Shown here piece by piece: positions 37,511 through 50,227 of a DNA stretch of 64,000 nucleotides (within the stretch, counting starts at the first letter, position 1; every line of letters begins with the position of its first letter). The stretch is taken from positions 24,254,460-24,318,459 of the forward strand of contig NC_054082.1 in assembly GCF_017562075.2 (NCBI RefSeq). Direction: 5' to 3'. Source of the DNA: Anopheles merus (lineage: Eukaryota > Arthropoda > Insecta > Diptera > Culicidae). The notes below the pieces were generated by a model. The model saw only the letters and a program-made list of their open reading frames with translations, was not told the origin of the DNA and made no database searches. Made by a program: the position numbers and the translations under genes.

Positions 37511-39385
37511 GGGGAGTTTGGATGAAACTCCCGCTTCCAAGAGGGAGGGGGGAGGGGAAGCAACATAAAATGCCCTCCCAAAAAGCACACACTTAATCCC
37601 CCCCCCGTATCCTGGCGAACGCCATCAAAAGCTCCGTTCGGTGAAGTTGATCGCGGCCGCAACTTTACTGCTGACACGTGTTCATTATGAGCGTGTTTGT
37701 GGCAAATGGGGTTTAATTAAAATTACATTTTATTCACTACACTCCACGCACTTTTGAGACGAAGCAAGGGGCGAGCGGTCGTGGGGGATGGGAAGGGATG
37801 GGCCGGCGAAGAAATTGCCTCCGTGAAACTGACCATCTAATGGTTGTTTGCGATGGTAGTTTTGTACATTTTACCCAAGACGTCACTGGACCTCAGCTGA
37901 CTTAACGGGTGCCGCGCGTGAGGTATGTTACGAATTTCTCTCGTAGCCATAAGAGTGCTTTTTATCCTTTTATCCAGGTGAATAACCGATGTAGTTTCTT
38001 TCTTTTACGAGCGACATTTTTTGTTTTATTTGCCCGTGTAGAGCGATGTTTTCACTCGGCTCGGCGGTGTCTCCAACCATAGATAGTTACAATTCATCAA
38101 CATAAACAGTTTTAAGGTAAAGGTAGTTAAAATGGGGCAGAGATGCAAGACAACTCTATTGGCAAAAGGAAAAGTGTGCTGCAAGTGTACACTTTAGAAA
38201 AGGTAGCTTGTTGAACAAATAACAGTAACATCATCGCATTTAACTGCCTTCGATTAAAATAATTTTCTCTATTTGCTTAACATTTACTATTCATCAACCA
38301 CCACGCGGCTGGCTTATTAACAATTAACAGCAGAGCTCGTTTACAAATCACCCTTTCCCCCTTCCCCCCCATCCCCCTGCCACTCATGGCAAACGATCGA
38401 AGGGGATCGAAATAATTTACAACAAATCAAAAGCAATTTTTTCCAACATTTTCATTACGCTTTTTCCGCTCAATAATGCACACCTTAATGATGGGTGAGC
38501 TGTACGAATGGACTGTTTGTTTTTTTTTGCACACATACACACCATGCAGTTTTAAAACATTAAACGGCCGACACTTCTGGAAGCGGGAAAAGAAAAGACG
38601 CTTCCTTTGGTTTTAATTTCCCCATATCAATTAATGTGAACCCTGTGTGAGCTCCCTGTTGAATAATTAAAACCCCCGTTTTACGCCTTTCCTTCTTGCA
38701 TTCACCCATCCAAAGCCGGTTCCGAAATCGATGCTCATCACCCCGAGTGCCACACATGGCACCACGCACACGAGCTGATTGATTCCGACAGTTCCAGGAC
38801 ACGACTTTCTGTTATGATACCCCATTAATTCTTCCACCCTGTCGATGGACGCACGATACAGAATGCAGGGAAGGAAGGAAGAAAGAATTGGAGTGAAAAA
38901 AAAAACAAACAAAAGAACACCCCCATTCAAACACCCGGTGAGCTAATGGATAGGAAGGAACTGGATCCTGCAAGGACATCTCATGCCCGCTTCCCCCAAC
39001 AGTTGGGGTCCCCCGAATAAACGCTGGCATTCAAATGACCTACCTCAACCAAGTGGCGCTGAAGAACGGATGTATATGTACGGAATGAAATGCATTCTTA
39101 CCAAACATAACAAAAAAAAAGTATTGGAAAAAAACACCCAAAAAACACAAATCTTCTCAGTCGGAAGGAAAAAAAAGCCTCCCAAGCTATTAACCCGACA
39201 ACCGCAGGGAAAGATGCATCTGCGACGACCCAGGTTGGGTGGGGAGAAAAAGGCTGAAGAATACAAGAAGTGGATTAAACAAAAACTCCAACTCCACTCA
39301 GAACCCAACTTCTGCATAAAAACAACAAATGGATCGTGACAAAAAATACATATTCCAACTAAAAGAACAAAAAGCCACCACCAAA

Positions 39386-39414
39386 ACACACACACACACA
39401 CACACACACGCGCG
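39386..39414. repeat. CA dinucleotide repeat ending in CG units
   Basis: Twelve AC units run directly into GCGCG, an alternating purine-pyrimidine tract of 29 bases on which left-handed DNA is possible. Confidence 0.85.
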
Positions 39415-40993
39415 GTTGAATAAAATGTGGGATCCACCGCCAGCCGTTCAGCCGAGAACGAAGAGAGAGAAAAAAGCACACCCCGAAACGCCACCACCAA
39501 AAAGCGGGCCACCAAATGTATGAAAAAAGACATGTAATCTCGGGTGTTTCTTGCGGGTTGTTGTGGGATTGCTTGTTGTTTTTTTTTCTTCTGTGGAACT
39601 TGTCTTTTGGACACGCGAGCTCCGTCGCGATCATCAGACCAAACGGGCCAAACTGTTCTCCCGCGCAGCGATCAAGAAAGGCTGTTGAGAAAAATGTTTT
39701 TCATTTCCCCGCGCTTGTGAACAATGACGCCGGCTGGTTCGATCGTCCGCTCGTGCCCGCTGTCCGCTGGGTTTGATGGACGAAAGAGCAACAAAAAATG
39801 GAAAAACACCCCCTTGCCCCTATCAGAACTTCAAACGCAAGATGATCTTTAAGAACGTGACCATAACCGGGTCAGTGTGGTGTGCGAGCGGCTGCCGAAA
39901 CAGTACGGAAAGTAGAACACACTGTGTTTTCTGTGTTTTCTGTTTTTTTGGGGTGGGACTAGATTTTTTGTCTTTTGCTCCTCAAATGCAACACACGTTG
40001 ATCACATGTCCCGAAACTAAACACCTTACGGTGGCATTATGGATCTTACAAAACGGAAAGGGATATTAGAGAAGAGAGAACCAAACCAACCCGAAAAAAA
40101 AACCTGATCATAACCAGCAATTCATCATGCTTTTAACCTTTCCACAGAAAAGGAAACTCCAACAGAAGCATGAAAACCCAACTGTTTACACCTTCCCCGG
40201 GGGTGGGATCGAGTGAAAAGGATTCGATTAAAACGAAGAACCCCTGATCTGATCGTGCACAACAGTGGTCGTGGCGGGTGCATCCGCATCGATCTTGCGA
40301 TGCACTTTAATGTGTTTTTTTTTGTGTTTCCTCCTCATGTTTAGACCAGAGGAATTACTTTCCATTTTTACCCCTTATGGGTCACATTCCCTTTCAACGT
40401 AACAGTAGGAGGAAAGTGAGAATTTGTCTTTTTTCTGTGGATTTTACTCAAAGATGGCCTCAGCTTCGCGGGGGTTGGTACTATTAAATAATGGAATAAA
40501 TTTAGTCAGCTGTTGCTGGATGGAAAGGAGGCTGAGACAATGATCTTATCGGGAGCCGCAAGCCGCAAGGACTCTAATGGAGCTTTTCTTTTGGTATTGA
40601 TAAACATCTCCTCTTGAAGCAAGGATACTGTTGGTTTTGGGCATTGTATCGGAGAGTTTACGTTTACAGCTTGCATCCTTTGTCGGTATGTGATTGTTTT
40701 GTGATTGAAGAATGCAAGTAATCGTGTTTTGTTTGCTGTTTCACCTTCGAACCAACCGCATATTGTGGCGCTCAATTTCAATTGCAGTGGTGTCCTTCTA
40801 CATGGGAGAGAGAGGAAATGTTGGGCTAGATTGCTGTATCAATATCTCATACTTATTATTGTACTCACCTTACGTCTTGTTTGTGGTGAGAAAACGCATA
40901 TTTCCCAACGAAAGGAACCCCAGCTTTGTTATACTCAATATGGTATATGACACCCTGTACATCATATCAATCTTAGTGGTTCAATGATCAGTA

Positions 40994-41957
40994 GGGGAAA
41001 ACGGGACAAAATGGGCATGTGAAGCAGTTTATTGAATAGTCCTTTGGAGAATTGGTATGTACAACAAAACACATAATAAACAAAACATTTATTCTTAACA
41101 TTTATTATTTATTCTTTATTCTATGGATTAAAATTGCCACCCAGAATGAAAATAACTTAAAAACATGAAAAAACTGTAAAATAGATGTTGACGTTTTACG
41201 AGGAGCAATTTTGACACGCGGAGCAAAATGGGGATAGCCGTGGGGCAAAACGAGCTTATGTAAACAAACTGTGAAACGTCAAAGCACTGGAGCAATATGG
41301 GCCACAACAACTGCGCTTAGGCAATGGTCTTTGCTTTTGCGCACGATTCGTGAAATGTATTCTCGTCCTATCTTTTGTTTTTCTGTTCAGGAAAGCCGTT
41401 AAAATTCTTCCACAATTATGTTATGAAAATTAAAACAGTTTTTACACGTTTTAATATACAAAATCGAATATTTTGAAGCTGTACCTGTTATGATTATTGT
41501 GACGACAAATACAACACCATAGCCTCACGAAGCGTCATATGTCAAAAGCATCTGCCCATTTTGCCCCAAACGTAACTGCCCATTGTGCCCAACGGGAAGC
41601 ATTTTTGTATTTTTGTAATATTAGTAAAAATACCCATTCAATCTCCTTGCTTTCTTGAGACAATTTGTATAGAAATATCATATCTTTAAAAGGTATATCA
41701 TGTAAAACTTCCACGCATCCCTGTGACATTGGTTTAAGCTTATTTTCAAAGTGGCAAAAATTACATCAATATGCTACTAAATCTTATTTTACATTTTTCA
41801 TGATTATTTGTTATGTAAGGGTAATGATACTTACATGGTGTTCATAGAACACTCTAATAAATACATTTTGAGCATTGGAAAATATCTTTGTAGTGAAATA
41901 TTGCTTAAATAGAGGGTGACCATTTTTCCCCACAAGCCCATTTTGCCCCGTTTTCCT
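40994..41957. mobile_element. Inverted-repeat non-autonomous DNA element, about 0.96 kb
   Basis: The left end contains AAAACGGGACAAAATGGGC (40998-41016). The reverse complement of the right end contains AAAACGGGGCAAAATGGGC (41937-41955), with a single mismatch. Related motifs are oriented inward from both ends: plus-strand copies lie near 41005, 41220, 41240 and 41290, and minus-strand copies near 41557, 41577 and 41937. The middle (about 41390-41530) is A/T-rich and non-coding. No transposase frame exists. Terminal inverted repeats with inward subterminal motifs fit a MITE-like DNA transposon derivative. No target-site duplication could be fixed, so the exact ends and the superfamily remain open. 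A foldback element is the main alternative. Confidence 0.65.
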
Positions 41958-44900
41958 CCGCTTCGATTTCGCAGTTATTTTTTCATAATATGCTCGTCAA
42001 GAAACCTTTTTTGGTATCCTTTATCGTCAGATACACGCTATTATACATGGAGACTTGGCGTCTCCTTCCTTGAGTGCAGAGCGTTGAGCCGTCTTACATT
42101 ACTGGATTACGTCTCAAAGCCTGAAGCTCGTACTGCTCTATTCCATAAAGTGCAGCAAGTAAAATGAATCCACCATCCACCACTTTCGATAGCAAGGCTT
42201 GAATATCGAGAAGCGAAACAGTGTTCAAGAAGCGTATGGTAATGGAAATGTAGATGGTTATACCACGAGAGGAGGACAACCGCCGATGTACACACATACT
42301 CAAGCTTAACACTGTAAGTGTTAATGAACTGCGACTTTACAGAAAAAAAAATATCTAAAACATTGCCTTAACAAACAAATCGTAAAGTGATGGCAAGTCC
42401 TACAACCCACAGAAGCAGCAGCGATTTCGTTCATAAAATTTGTGTAAACAAAACCTCTACTCAACATATTGCTCAAAAAAAAGTCAACAAATGTAGTCCT
42501 AAACAAAAAACTTCAAATGAAAAAAATACAGTGTTCCCACGGATTTTTTGCTGTTGTTGAACAAAAAACTTACTCATTTTCGCGACCACTGCATGCGTTC
42601 GCTCTCCTTTGCTCCGCGTCCGCTGCGTGCTGCGTATATCCCTCCAACAATGGTGTTAAAATGATTGGATTATTGCAATAGAATATGCTTCCAGGCCAGT
42701 GCAGCGTGTCGTGAGAGCATATTGTTACTTCTTCTTTTTTTTTCTACACAATGTATTATAAAAAACACACACAATATTGTATCGGGCTTTAGGCCAATTG
42801 TTACGTGTAATACAAAGCGGCATAGTACAGAGGCGGAGGAAAAGCTGTAGCTTGAAAGCAAACGGCTGTTAGTCTAAATACAGCATACACAAAAAAAAGA
42901 ACCCAACTCACCAGGAGTGGTAGTCAAATATTCATAAAAAGGACTTCCAGGATACGCTTTTTATAATAATTCTAATGTATAAGGAAGTAAATCAAGTTTT
43001 TTTAGGTCTGATGCTCGTTGCTCGTTGGTAGCGTGTTATTCCTTCGAAGCGGAGCTATATATCCTACTGTTCTATTTATTAAACATTCAGCGTGATGGTT
43101 GAGCGGTGAGTTAAGAGGAGAGTGAAGGAAAAAAAACAACACCGTTTCCTATTTTCTTCCACCACCGGTAACCCTTTAGCGTGAGTCACGTCAGTTTTTT
43201 GCCTATCCTATCGCTTCCTAACAAAGTTCTAGATTTTTTTTCTCCTCTCTCCCTTTCACTCTCCCTGCGACCATCGATTAACGTATCCTTCCGTCTGCTT
43301 CCTTGGTTAGAGGATCATTTTTTCTATCATTTATTTAAAAAAACTGTATTTTTTTACTACTAACAATCCTTGCTACCGCTGCCAGTAACCGTTTTTCATA
43401 CATTAAATTTCAAATGAACACAAAAAAAAAAACGCCAGAACCCGTTCTGTGTGCCCCGCGTAACGGCACGGAGCGCACTGCAAACACTGCAAGAGCGAGA
43501 AAAAAAAAGATAGTTTTAAATGCTGGCAAACGGGCGAATAGAAAAAACTCATCCCGTATGCATAATGCCGTTAATGCCCGCCACGGATCTACGTGCAGCT
43601 TTCGATCGTCACCGGCAAAGGGCAAGGACGGAAGGAAAAAAAGTGCTAGTTCGCCTGCCTGGGCCTCCGGGTTGCGGGCCGTTTGTGTGCGCGCGTTTTT
43701 CCAACAACCGGCGTGACCGGGCGCAGCGTTTTTCACATTTCCCATCCTGGCGTCCTTGTCACCTGGGCCCGTGGGTTTTGATGCCCCACCCGGTACCGTT
43801 AATTTTTGGTGCCTGCCTGCGTGTGTGTGTGTGTGTGTATTGCCAGTTTATGTTTAGTGTCACACACATGACCACGGATAGTTTTTGTGTGCGTTTCTCT
43901 CGCCCGTAAATTAAAGCACATCGGTGATGCAACTAATGCAACTTTTCCACTGGTTGGCTGGAGCGTATATAGAACAAAGACCTGAGGACACCCATCATTT
44001 GATACGCAGCGACGTTTGACGCGGTCGAGCACGATCACGTACGCCCAGGGGCGATATCTGGCGCGTAAAGAAGGTTTTTTTTCGCTCAAACCCTATCTCA
44101 TCTAGTAACCCTTCATCTGCATGTTCATATTATCAAACAATATAAAAAAAGGTATAAAATAACCAGCAACAACAACAAAAAATCTTACCCCACACATGCT
44201 TTCCCGTCGTAAAATCGTTAGTCAGAATTTTGGCGCTTTTTTCATGGCGCGTTTTGTTTGGGAACGTTTATCAGCCGAGGGAAAAGGGAAAAAATAGTTC
44301 TTTTGGGTGGTTTTTTTTTTCGCCAATCTCCACACCACCACTACCGTTGCCATGGTAAGGCGCGGCCATGATGATTGCAGCGCGTTAACCTTTCGGGAAG
44401 GGGTGTGTAGCAGCGCCGCGCTTCCGATAATTCAATGAACATGAAATTAAAAACGGCAACATTTCCATGAGGGTTGGTTTAGTTAAAATGTTACAAAATG
44501 GAGCCTTTTTGGGTGGGGGATTTTTTGTGAAGAATTTTAGATTTTTTTTTTAGGAAAATGTTGTCCTGCAACACGAAAATGGGCGCACATGCGTGAACAA
44601 TTGATGGTTAAATTATACAAAATGAATCTTTTCTATGCAGTGGTTTGCAGGGTTGTGAAAGGAATGAAAGAGCAGGGAGGAGGAATGAAAGGACGTTTTA
44701 TTGCAGATTTAAAGGAATATTAAAATCTAGATGTCCTTACTTCACCAGAGGCAAAAGCAAATTAGTTTGAGTTGAACACCATAAGCTCATAATCATGCAA
44801 ACGTCATGCTGCCGGACAAACTGTTCGAAAAAAAAGAATCATCTGAATTTAATGTTGTAGCATTTTATCTCAAAGTTAATTTAGTTACACTTTTTTTCCC

Positions 44901-46609
44901 TTTGCTACTTCACCGCTCCACAGACGTACTCGGTACTGATAAACATATCAAATATGCAATCGAACGTCTGCATCTCGCCAGCAACATGATAGGTTTGATA
45001 ATCAAAACTCAAAATGAACATTGGCTGCTTTAGAGCAAAAAAAAAAAACAAGCAAACAAACACAAACTACGCTTCATTTTCAAATACCCTTGATAGCACA
45101 ATGATAGTAAACCCACTCCCCCACTCGACGTGTGGCACGAGAAAATGGCGGAAAAATGTAAATTAGCGTTTTTTTTTTCTCTCTTCTCTCTCGCATATTC
45201 TGTCCCTCGCAATGCTGTTGCGCCTTTTGGGAAATGAATCCGATTTTTATTTTTTTTTCTTCCCAACGAACGTCTCTCGCTCTCTCTCCCTCTAACGCAC
45301 CGAGGCCATCACACTTTGGGGTGGAAATTAAGCCAATTGTCTAGGGTGGTGGTGATGAGCCAAAGCACACAACAAGCCAATGTACAAACGAGCAAGCAAG
45401 CAAACAAAAAAAAGCCCACACAGAAATTACTCATCCGCTCGACTGTATCGAGTCAACTATTTTCCGATGCATCAAATTGAGCGTTGATCGGATCGGTTCG
45501 GTGCAATTGCAGCTCATTTAACGCCAGCTGCGGCCATCTTGCACGGGGTTTTTTTTTCAACCAGGAAAAGTTCCGCCGTGTCAGAGAGGGAGAGGAAAGA
45601 TGAAGAGTGCAGCAAAAAAGGCACTGTTGGTCACAAAAAAAACTATAACCCACTGACACAGGCGCACACACACACCTCGGAACTGGGTGAGTCGAGAATT
45701 TCTAGGAGCAAAAACTACAAGTACAAAAAACAGGGCTACTGCTCACCGGTGCCCACCCCATCATCATCAGCGCCCCATCATCGTCATCGACGAACCTGAA
45801 CTTCTGGAGTGCAGCGTACAGTGCAAAGCAAAAAGCGCACCGGTGAGCCACAAGGAAAACTCAACCAGGTATTTTAGTGGGCACCTAGTAATCAAGTGAT
45901 TATACTGTGCAGGTTCGCATGAGATACAGCGCCTCACAAAGCCCGAGCCGTGTCGAGCCGGCGCTCACTCAAAATTTCACGGATGTGAGTAAGAAAAATT
46001 TCCCGATTCGATGGCGCAGTTCGGGCGCACAACAGCACACAGATATTGAAAAAAAATACAACCACAAATGCACCCAACAAACGAATCCCACATCCCTCGG
46101 CCACCTGTGTGAGCTTCCAGCCGGTTACAGCTCAGAGGGAAAATGGCGGCAAAGCTTGCAGAAGCTACTGCGTTTTTTCCCTCGCAACTTGAAATTACGA
46201 ATCAACTCTTTTAATTATCGTATAAAGAAAGGAAATGAGTAATTAAAGTTAAGGTTTTTTGTTTGCATATTGATGCTATAATTCGAAGAAAAAAATGCTT
46301 AATGTGTTAATTTGAACAGTGGACCAGAAGGGGAAATAGTAGCACAATAACGGCCGATCTCTTTCATCAAAACTATTTAACTGTCGTTATTTACATGATC
46401 AACAAAGTCTTCTATTAGAGTGACTAAAACATGCAATTTATTCCCTCTACGATACCATCCTATCTGTAAATTTGTATTTTTCTTTTTTATTATTTGGCTT
46501 TACGTACTATGTCGAACTTTTCTGATTATTTATCATCGATTTAATCCGAATTGCGATATTGATACTCTCAGGATCATAATTAATTCTAGATGTATTCCGT
46601 ATACCGATG
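41958..46609. other. Gene-free DNA with many homopolymer runs
   Basis: No gene or mobile element is recognisable. The stretch has an A/T-rich first half (to about 43400) and then G/C-richer parts with frequent A and T runs of eight to ten bases. A GT tract lies at 43821-43838. Around 45680-46000 are CpG-bearing words and GT/AG dinucleotide contexts that could be non-coding exon borders, but none can be supported. Confidence 0.5.
43821..43838. repeat. GT dinucleotide repeat
   Basis: Nine uninterrupted GT units. Confidence 0.8.
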
Positions 46610-46617
46610 GAGTAACA
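46610..46617. repeat. Left 8-bp target-site duplication of the hAT MITE
   Basis: GAGTAACA directly precedes the CAGTGGCGGA terminus and is repeated exactly at 46887-46894. Confidence 0.9.
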
Positions 46618-46886
46618 CAGTGGCGGATTAAGCGTATCGGGGCCCTAGGCGGAAAGACGAGTTGAGGCTCCCTGTAAATGGTAAATGTTGTTGTGGTGGG
46701 GGGGGGGGGGGAGGGTTGCAAATGATTCGCCAGCCTCGGGGCCCCAACGGCCATCCTTCCGGGGGCTAGCCCTTGTCGCTAGTACTCTGTCCATACGGCA
46801 TACTATAGAATGGCAATCTACGGGGCCCCTAAATTGGCGAGGCCCCAGGCGACCACCCAGTCCGCCTACCGTTAGATCCGCCACTG
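46618..46886. mobile_element. hAT-superfamily MITE, 269 bp
   Basis: The element begins CAGTGGCGGATTAAGCG, and the reverse complement of its right end begins CAGTGGCGGATCTAACG. The first 11 bases are identical and the similarity continues weakly. GAGTAACA is perfectly duplicated on both sides. CAGTG termini with 8-bp duplications are diagnostic of hAT elements. Just inside each end are palindromic GGGGCCC/GGGGCCCC words (about 46640, 46740 and 46820), common in this type of MITE. The interior carries a 14-G run and no open frame of note. It cannot move without a transposase from elsewhere. The exact duplication argues for a relatively young insertion. Confidence 0.92.
46698..46711 (+). repeat. 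Poly-G run inside the MITE
   Basis: Fourteen consecutive G, followed by AGGG. The length is likely to vary between individuals and to be error-prone in reads. Confidence 0.8.
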
Positions 46887-46894
46887 GAGTAACA
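46887..46894. repeat. Right 8-bp target-site duplication of the hAT MITE
   Basis: GAGTAACA follows the CCACTG terminus directly and is identical to 46610-46617. Confidence 0.9.
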
Positions 46895-49800
46895 TACCAT
46901 GAGTCAGAAAGCTATAAAAACAGTTATACAAAGAGATCTTCATAAAGAACAATGCGCATTCCGACGATCATATTATTACTTTCAGTCATGGTTTTTAGAG
47001 GTTTAGGTGACGTTCGAGGCTGTTATTACTTAAATTATGCAATGGTTATTACTCATGTTACCTTTTATGAAGTTAAGATTAGAACAACCAACAGATTTTG
47101 ATGTAATTTTGAATAGTTCTATCCACCATCTAGCTCTGTTAATGCCATTGAAATCCGTAAAGTTCAATTGAAGCTTGAAATTCATAGGATGTCTGAAACC
47201 TGAAATGTCTAATGAAATCTCAAATTACCTATCACTGGTTGCTTGGTCCTACAATGCACAAACAGTGTTGAAATGCGATGTAATAGATCGGAAACGGAGC
47301 AGAGCTAGTAAAAGAAATTCGGTAAAGGTTTGAAGGTTTTATGAATTTATCAACCAACGACGCCAAAACGATGTCCTTAAAATGACTCTGCGTAGAGCTT
47401 CTAATATCTTGAGTTATGACGAAAACTGGAAAGATGAAACATTTTTCGTCTGAAATTCTTAATCTCACTAACTCAAGGTGAAAGCCAAGCTAAAGTTACT
47501 GATTAAATTTAGGTTTTTTTGGAATCTCCATCCCAGGCATCACCATCTTAGCAGATCATTCAATCCAAACCCAGACCGACCAATGCATTAAATTGTCAGA
47601 TTTGCAGACATTCTCATATTCACCCTGCCATAATCAAGCCCGCTGTAATAATGTCGGCTCAATTCGTAAAAAAAGGAACGGTTTAAATACTCATCGCCCA
47701 GCTTTAAAGTGCCCGGTTTATCATTAACGGCAGCAAATTCTTATCGAAACCAGTTTTTCTCGTCCTACCGCCGTGAAGATGCTGGAGAAACGAGAGAAGA
47801 TCATCAACAACAACAATAGCAGTAGTAACAAAAAACGACGGTTAACTGTCCCACCCAGCACACAAGCAAAGAGTATTCGTAATTAAATCTCCTATTTCCC
47901 ATTCAAGGCCATAAAAGACGCGACTTTCGCGCTCGCTCGCTTGGTCGCAATCGTATCCACCATTGCACCATGCCGGCTCTGCTCATTTGTTCGTTCCAAA
48001 TTTTCGCTCGATAGCAATTTTTTTGTCCCTGCCGCATGTACACAATCAGTCACACTGTTCTGGGGAGTATTTTTTTTTTCTCACACTCCCAACCAAAGTT
48101 TCACCTTCGGCACCCTGCACCCTGCCACATAGGGCAGAAGCGCCCGAAATCCTGAATCATATCTCAAGCACAAACGGTGCATGTATTTAAAGATGATTCC
48201 AGTTTATAAGCTACAATCGGACGAGCAGCGGAAAAACAAAGCATAAAAAAAACAAGGTGATGCTCCGAGTCAGTGGGAAAAAGAGGGAAGACAGCAACAA
48301 CAAAAAATTACCCCATCTGGTCGGGGTTTAGTGCTTGCGCAGTTTCGTGTCCTGCGCGGGAAAACAATCCTTTGCCGATAAGAAACCGGGTGAACAAATG
48401 CTCAAGGAGGAAAGGAAAAAATACAGGGAAATTAAACAAAAATGCTTGCGTCCTTGTTTGAAGAAGACAGTAAAAGGGAGGTTTCTAAACAAAAAAAAAG
48501 AAAAGCGCACACACACACGCGCACAGAGACTCGTCCCGCGAGATTGAATACATTAACGATACAATGAAAATTAGAAAGGCCAAAGCGGGACAGCGCACAT
48601 CGAGGCCGGTTTTGTCGGCGTGATGGATTTTTTTCCTCCCCTTTTTTCCACCCCTCGGTCCCTGAGAGGAGGTCCGCATTTTTTGCCCCGCTAGCCCATC
48701 CGGCCCGCGAGATGAAAGAGCGGCAAGGACGGGGTAAGTTAAGATTACATTCGTCTTCTTTTTTTAAACATCATCCCGGCGTCTAGTTTTCTTCGTAACA
48801 ACGCCAAAAAAAATTTTTGCTGTGGACGACGGTTGAAAATCATGTTAGTCATTTATCTTCCACCGATAAGAACGCTCCCGGCGGAGGCTCACCTGAAAGA
48901 AGGAGAAGTATTCGTAATGGAGTATTAGTAACCAGCTTGGGAAGGCGATTGCGGGCGTAAAATTACTATTTGCTACGCATAATCAATTTATTTGCTAAAA
49001 GACTCATTTAAGCAATAAACAGCGATCTTTCTACTACATTAACTGTAAGTTTTTTGTAAGCGTGAACCAGTCTCCTCGTGGAAAGTAAAACAAACTCACC
49101 ATAAAAATGTATGTTCCAACCAGTCGGGAAAAAAAACGACAGCAACTCTTCTGCCTTGTGTCCCGTCCCTTGCACCCCAAAACTGGAAACTCCTAGGAAA
49201 AGGATTACACTCCGAAGACACCCCACGGAAGACACTGGGATTCACTGGAGAACGGCCTCAAACTATTGTGCCCTTACAAAGGGAACAAAAAGCTGTCGAA
49301 ACCAACAGTCGGACGACGCGAACGCACGCACGCACACGCATAGGCCCCGTTCCCGTACCGTGGGTACGATCACCCGTGGACCAGTGTTCTAAGGTTGCGC
49401 CGCAACCCCGGTTTCTCCACGTCCGCTCCTCGGACGGTACCCCACCCGGCCCGATTAGAAGTGATCCGAATTTGCATATTATTCAAATGAGCTATCCTTG
49501 GTGTGCGCCCCGCGAAAGGGTTGAGTGATAGCGCCCAAAGCTGGCGGCAGAGGTACCATCCCTTTTTGGAGGAAGTGAGCAGAAGAAGGCAACAAAAAAC
49601 CAAAGGTATTAACCAACATTCTTCAACTCTCACGGTGTGAGAAGATGAACGAAGCAACACAACAGCAACAAAAAAACACAAATCATGTTGTCCTTGCCGG
49701 TTCGCGGGGTGAGAACTTTTTTTCCCATTACCGTCAAGCTGTTGGTGTTGTTTTTCTTTTCATCTTTTTTTCGAGCTGTCTTTTTTTACAATGATCGGCA

Positions 49801-50004
49801 CAATATGCAGAGTTGTTAGTTTTTCTATCTCGGCAGCACGTACGTATAGCTTGGGTGACAGTTGTTTGTTTTGATTTTTATATTGTGCCCGACGCTTTCT
49901 TTTTTGTGATAATGAATTGATCGTTTAAAGGTTTGCGAAGAAAAGGTGCATAATATTGGATGGAATAAGGACCTCCACAGGACTTCCACAGGAAGCTGGC
50001 CAAT
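46895..50004. other. Gene-free DNA between the MITE and SINE copy 2
   Basis: No gene or RNA is recognisable. 46900-47520 is A/T-rich without terminal repeats. From about 47640 on it is G/C-richer with frequent A and T runs. The frames are short and domain-free. The last twelve bases (49993-50004, AAGCTGGCCAAT) are the left target-site duplication of the SINE that follows. Confidence 0.5.
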
Positions 50005-50215
50005 TCTTCTTCATATTCGCAAAGGCTCAACAACCGTTGTCAGTCAAGGCCTGCGTCAGACCATTGGTGGGTTTGGCTTTCAGTAAATTATGGTTTTACC
50101 CATAGCAGGATAGTCAGTCCTACGTATAGGAGCACGATTCATATTTGGAGCTTGAACCCATGACGGACATGTTACCCAAGTCGTACGAGTTGACGACTGT
50201 ACCACGAGATCGACC
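50005..50215 (-). mobile_element. tRNA-derived SINE, SINE200-like, copy 2
   Basis: On the minus strand the copy starts GGTCGATCTCGTGGTACAG at 50215, shares the ACAGTCGTCAACTCGTACG core with copy 1 and has its B box (GGTTCAAGCTC) at about 50149-50159. It then runs through AGGACTGACTATCCTGCTAT and GAAAGCC to GACAACGGTTGTTGAGCC. The tail is a short, decayed GAAGAA tract at 50005-50012. AAGCTGGCCAAT (49993-50004) and AAGCTGATCAAT (50216-50227) match at 10 of 12 positions, both differences being transitions. This is a good candidate for an aged target-site duplication. It looks older than copy 3. Confidence 0.88.
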
Positions 50216-50227
50216 AAGCTGATCAAT

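Larger units (their letters stand above)
32216..40993. other. Gene-free DNA between SINE copy 1 and the inverted-repeat element
   Basis: No gene, RNA gene or further mobile element is recognisable in this stretch of almost 9 kb. A/T-rich islands occur at about 32270-32990, 34790-35330 and 36650-37000. Simple repeats are a GT-rich tract near 33786-33807, a 9-bp repeat at 35644-35670, a GTTTT repeat at 37485-37510 and a CA repeat at 39386-39414. Homopolymer A and T runs of eight to ten are frequent from about 38500 on. The frames, up to about 190 codons, follow CA-, CT- or A-rich composition and carry no domain. Confidence 0.5.

Noticed and set aside
39045..39614. 189-codon open frame on the minus strand with apparent hydrophobic segments
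   Set aside because: The hydrophobic residues come from A-rich plus-strand DNA read as Phe/Leu, and the frame crosses a CA repeat that reads as a Cys-Val string.
40712..40987. 91-codon hydrophobic frame resembling a membrane-protein tail
   Set aside because: Hydrophobicity follows T-rich composition. There is no family motif, and the frame ends right at the border of the inverted-repeat element.
42001..42167. Frame with a weak resemblance to a LINE C-terminal tail
   Set aside because: Only a few scattered residues fit; there is no reverse transcriptase core upstream and no tail downstream.
45913..45984. A 72-bp open segment between an AG and a GTGAGT, resembling an exon
   Set aside because: The polypyrimidine tract before the AG is poor, the translated piece matches nothing I know, and GTGAGT occurs often by chance.
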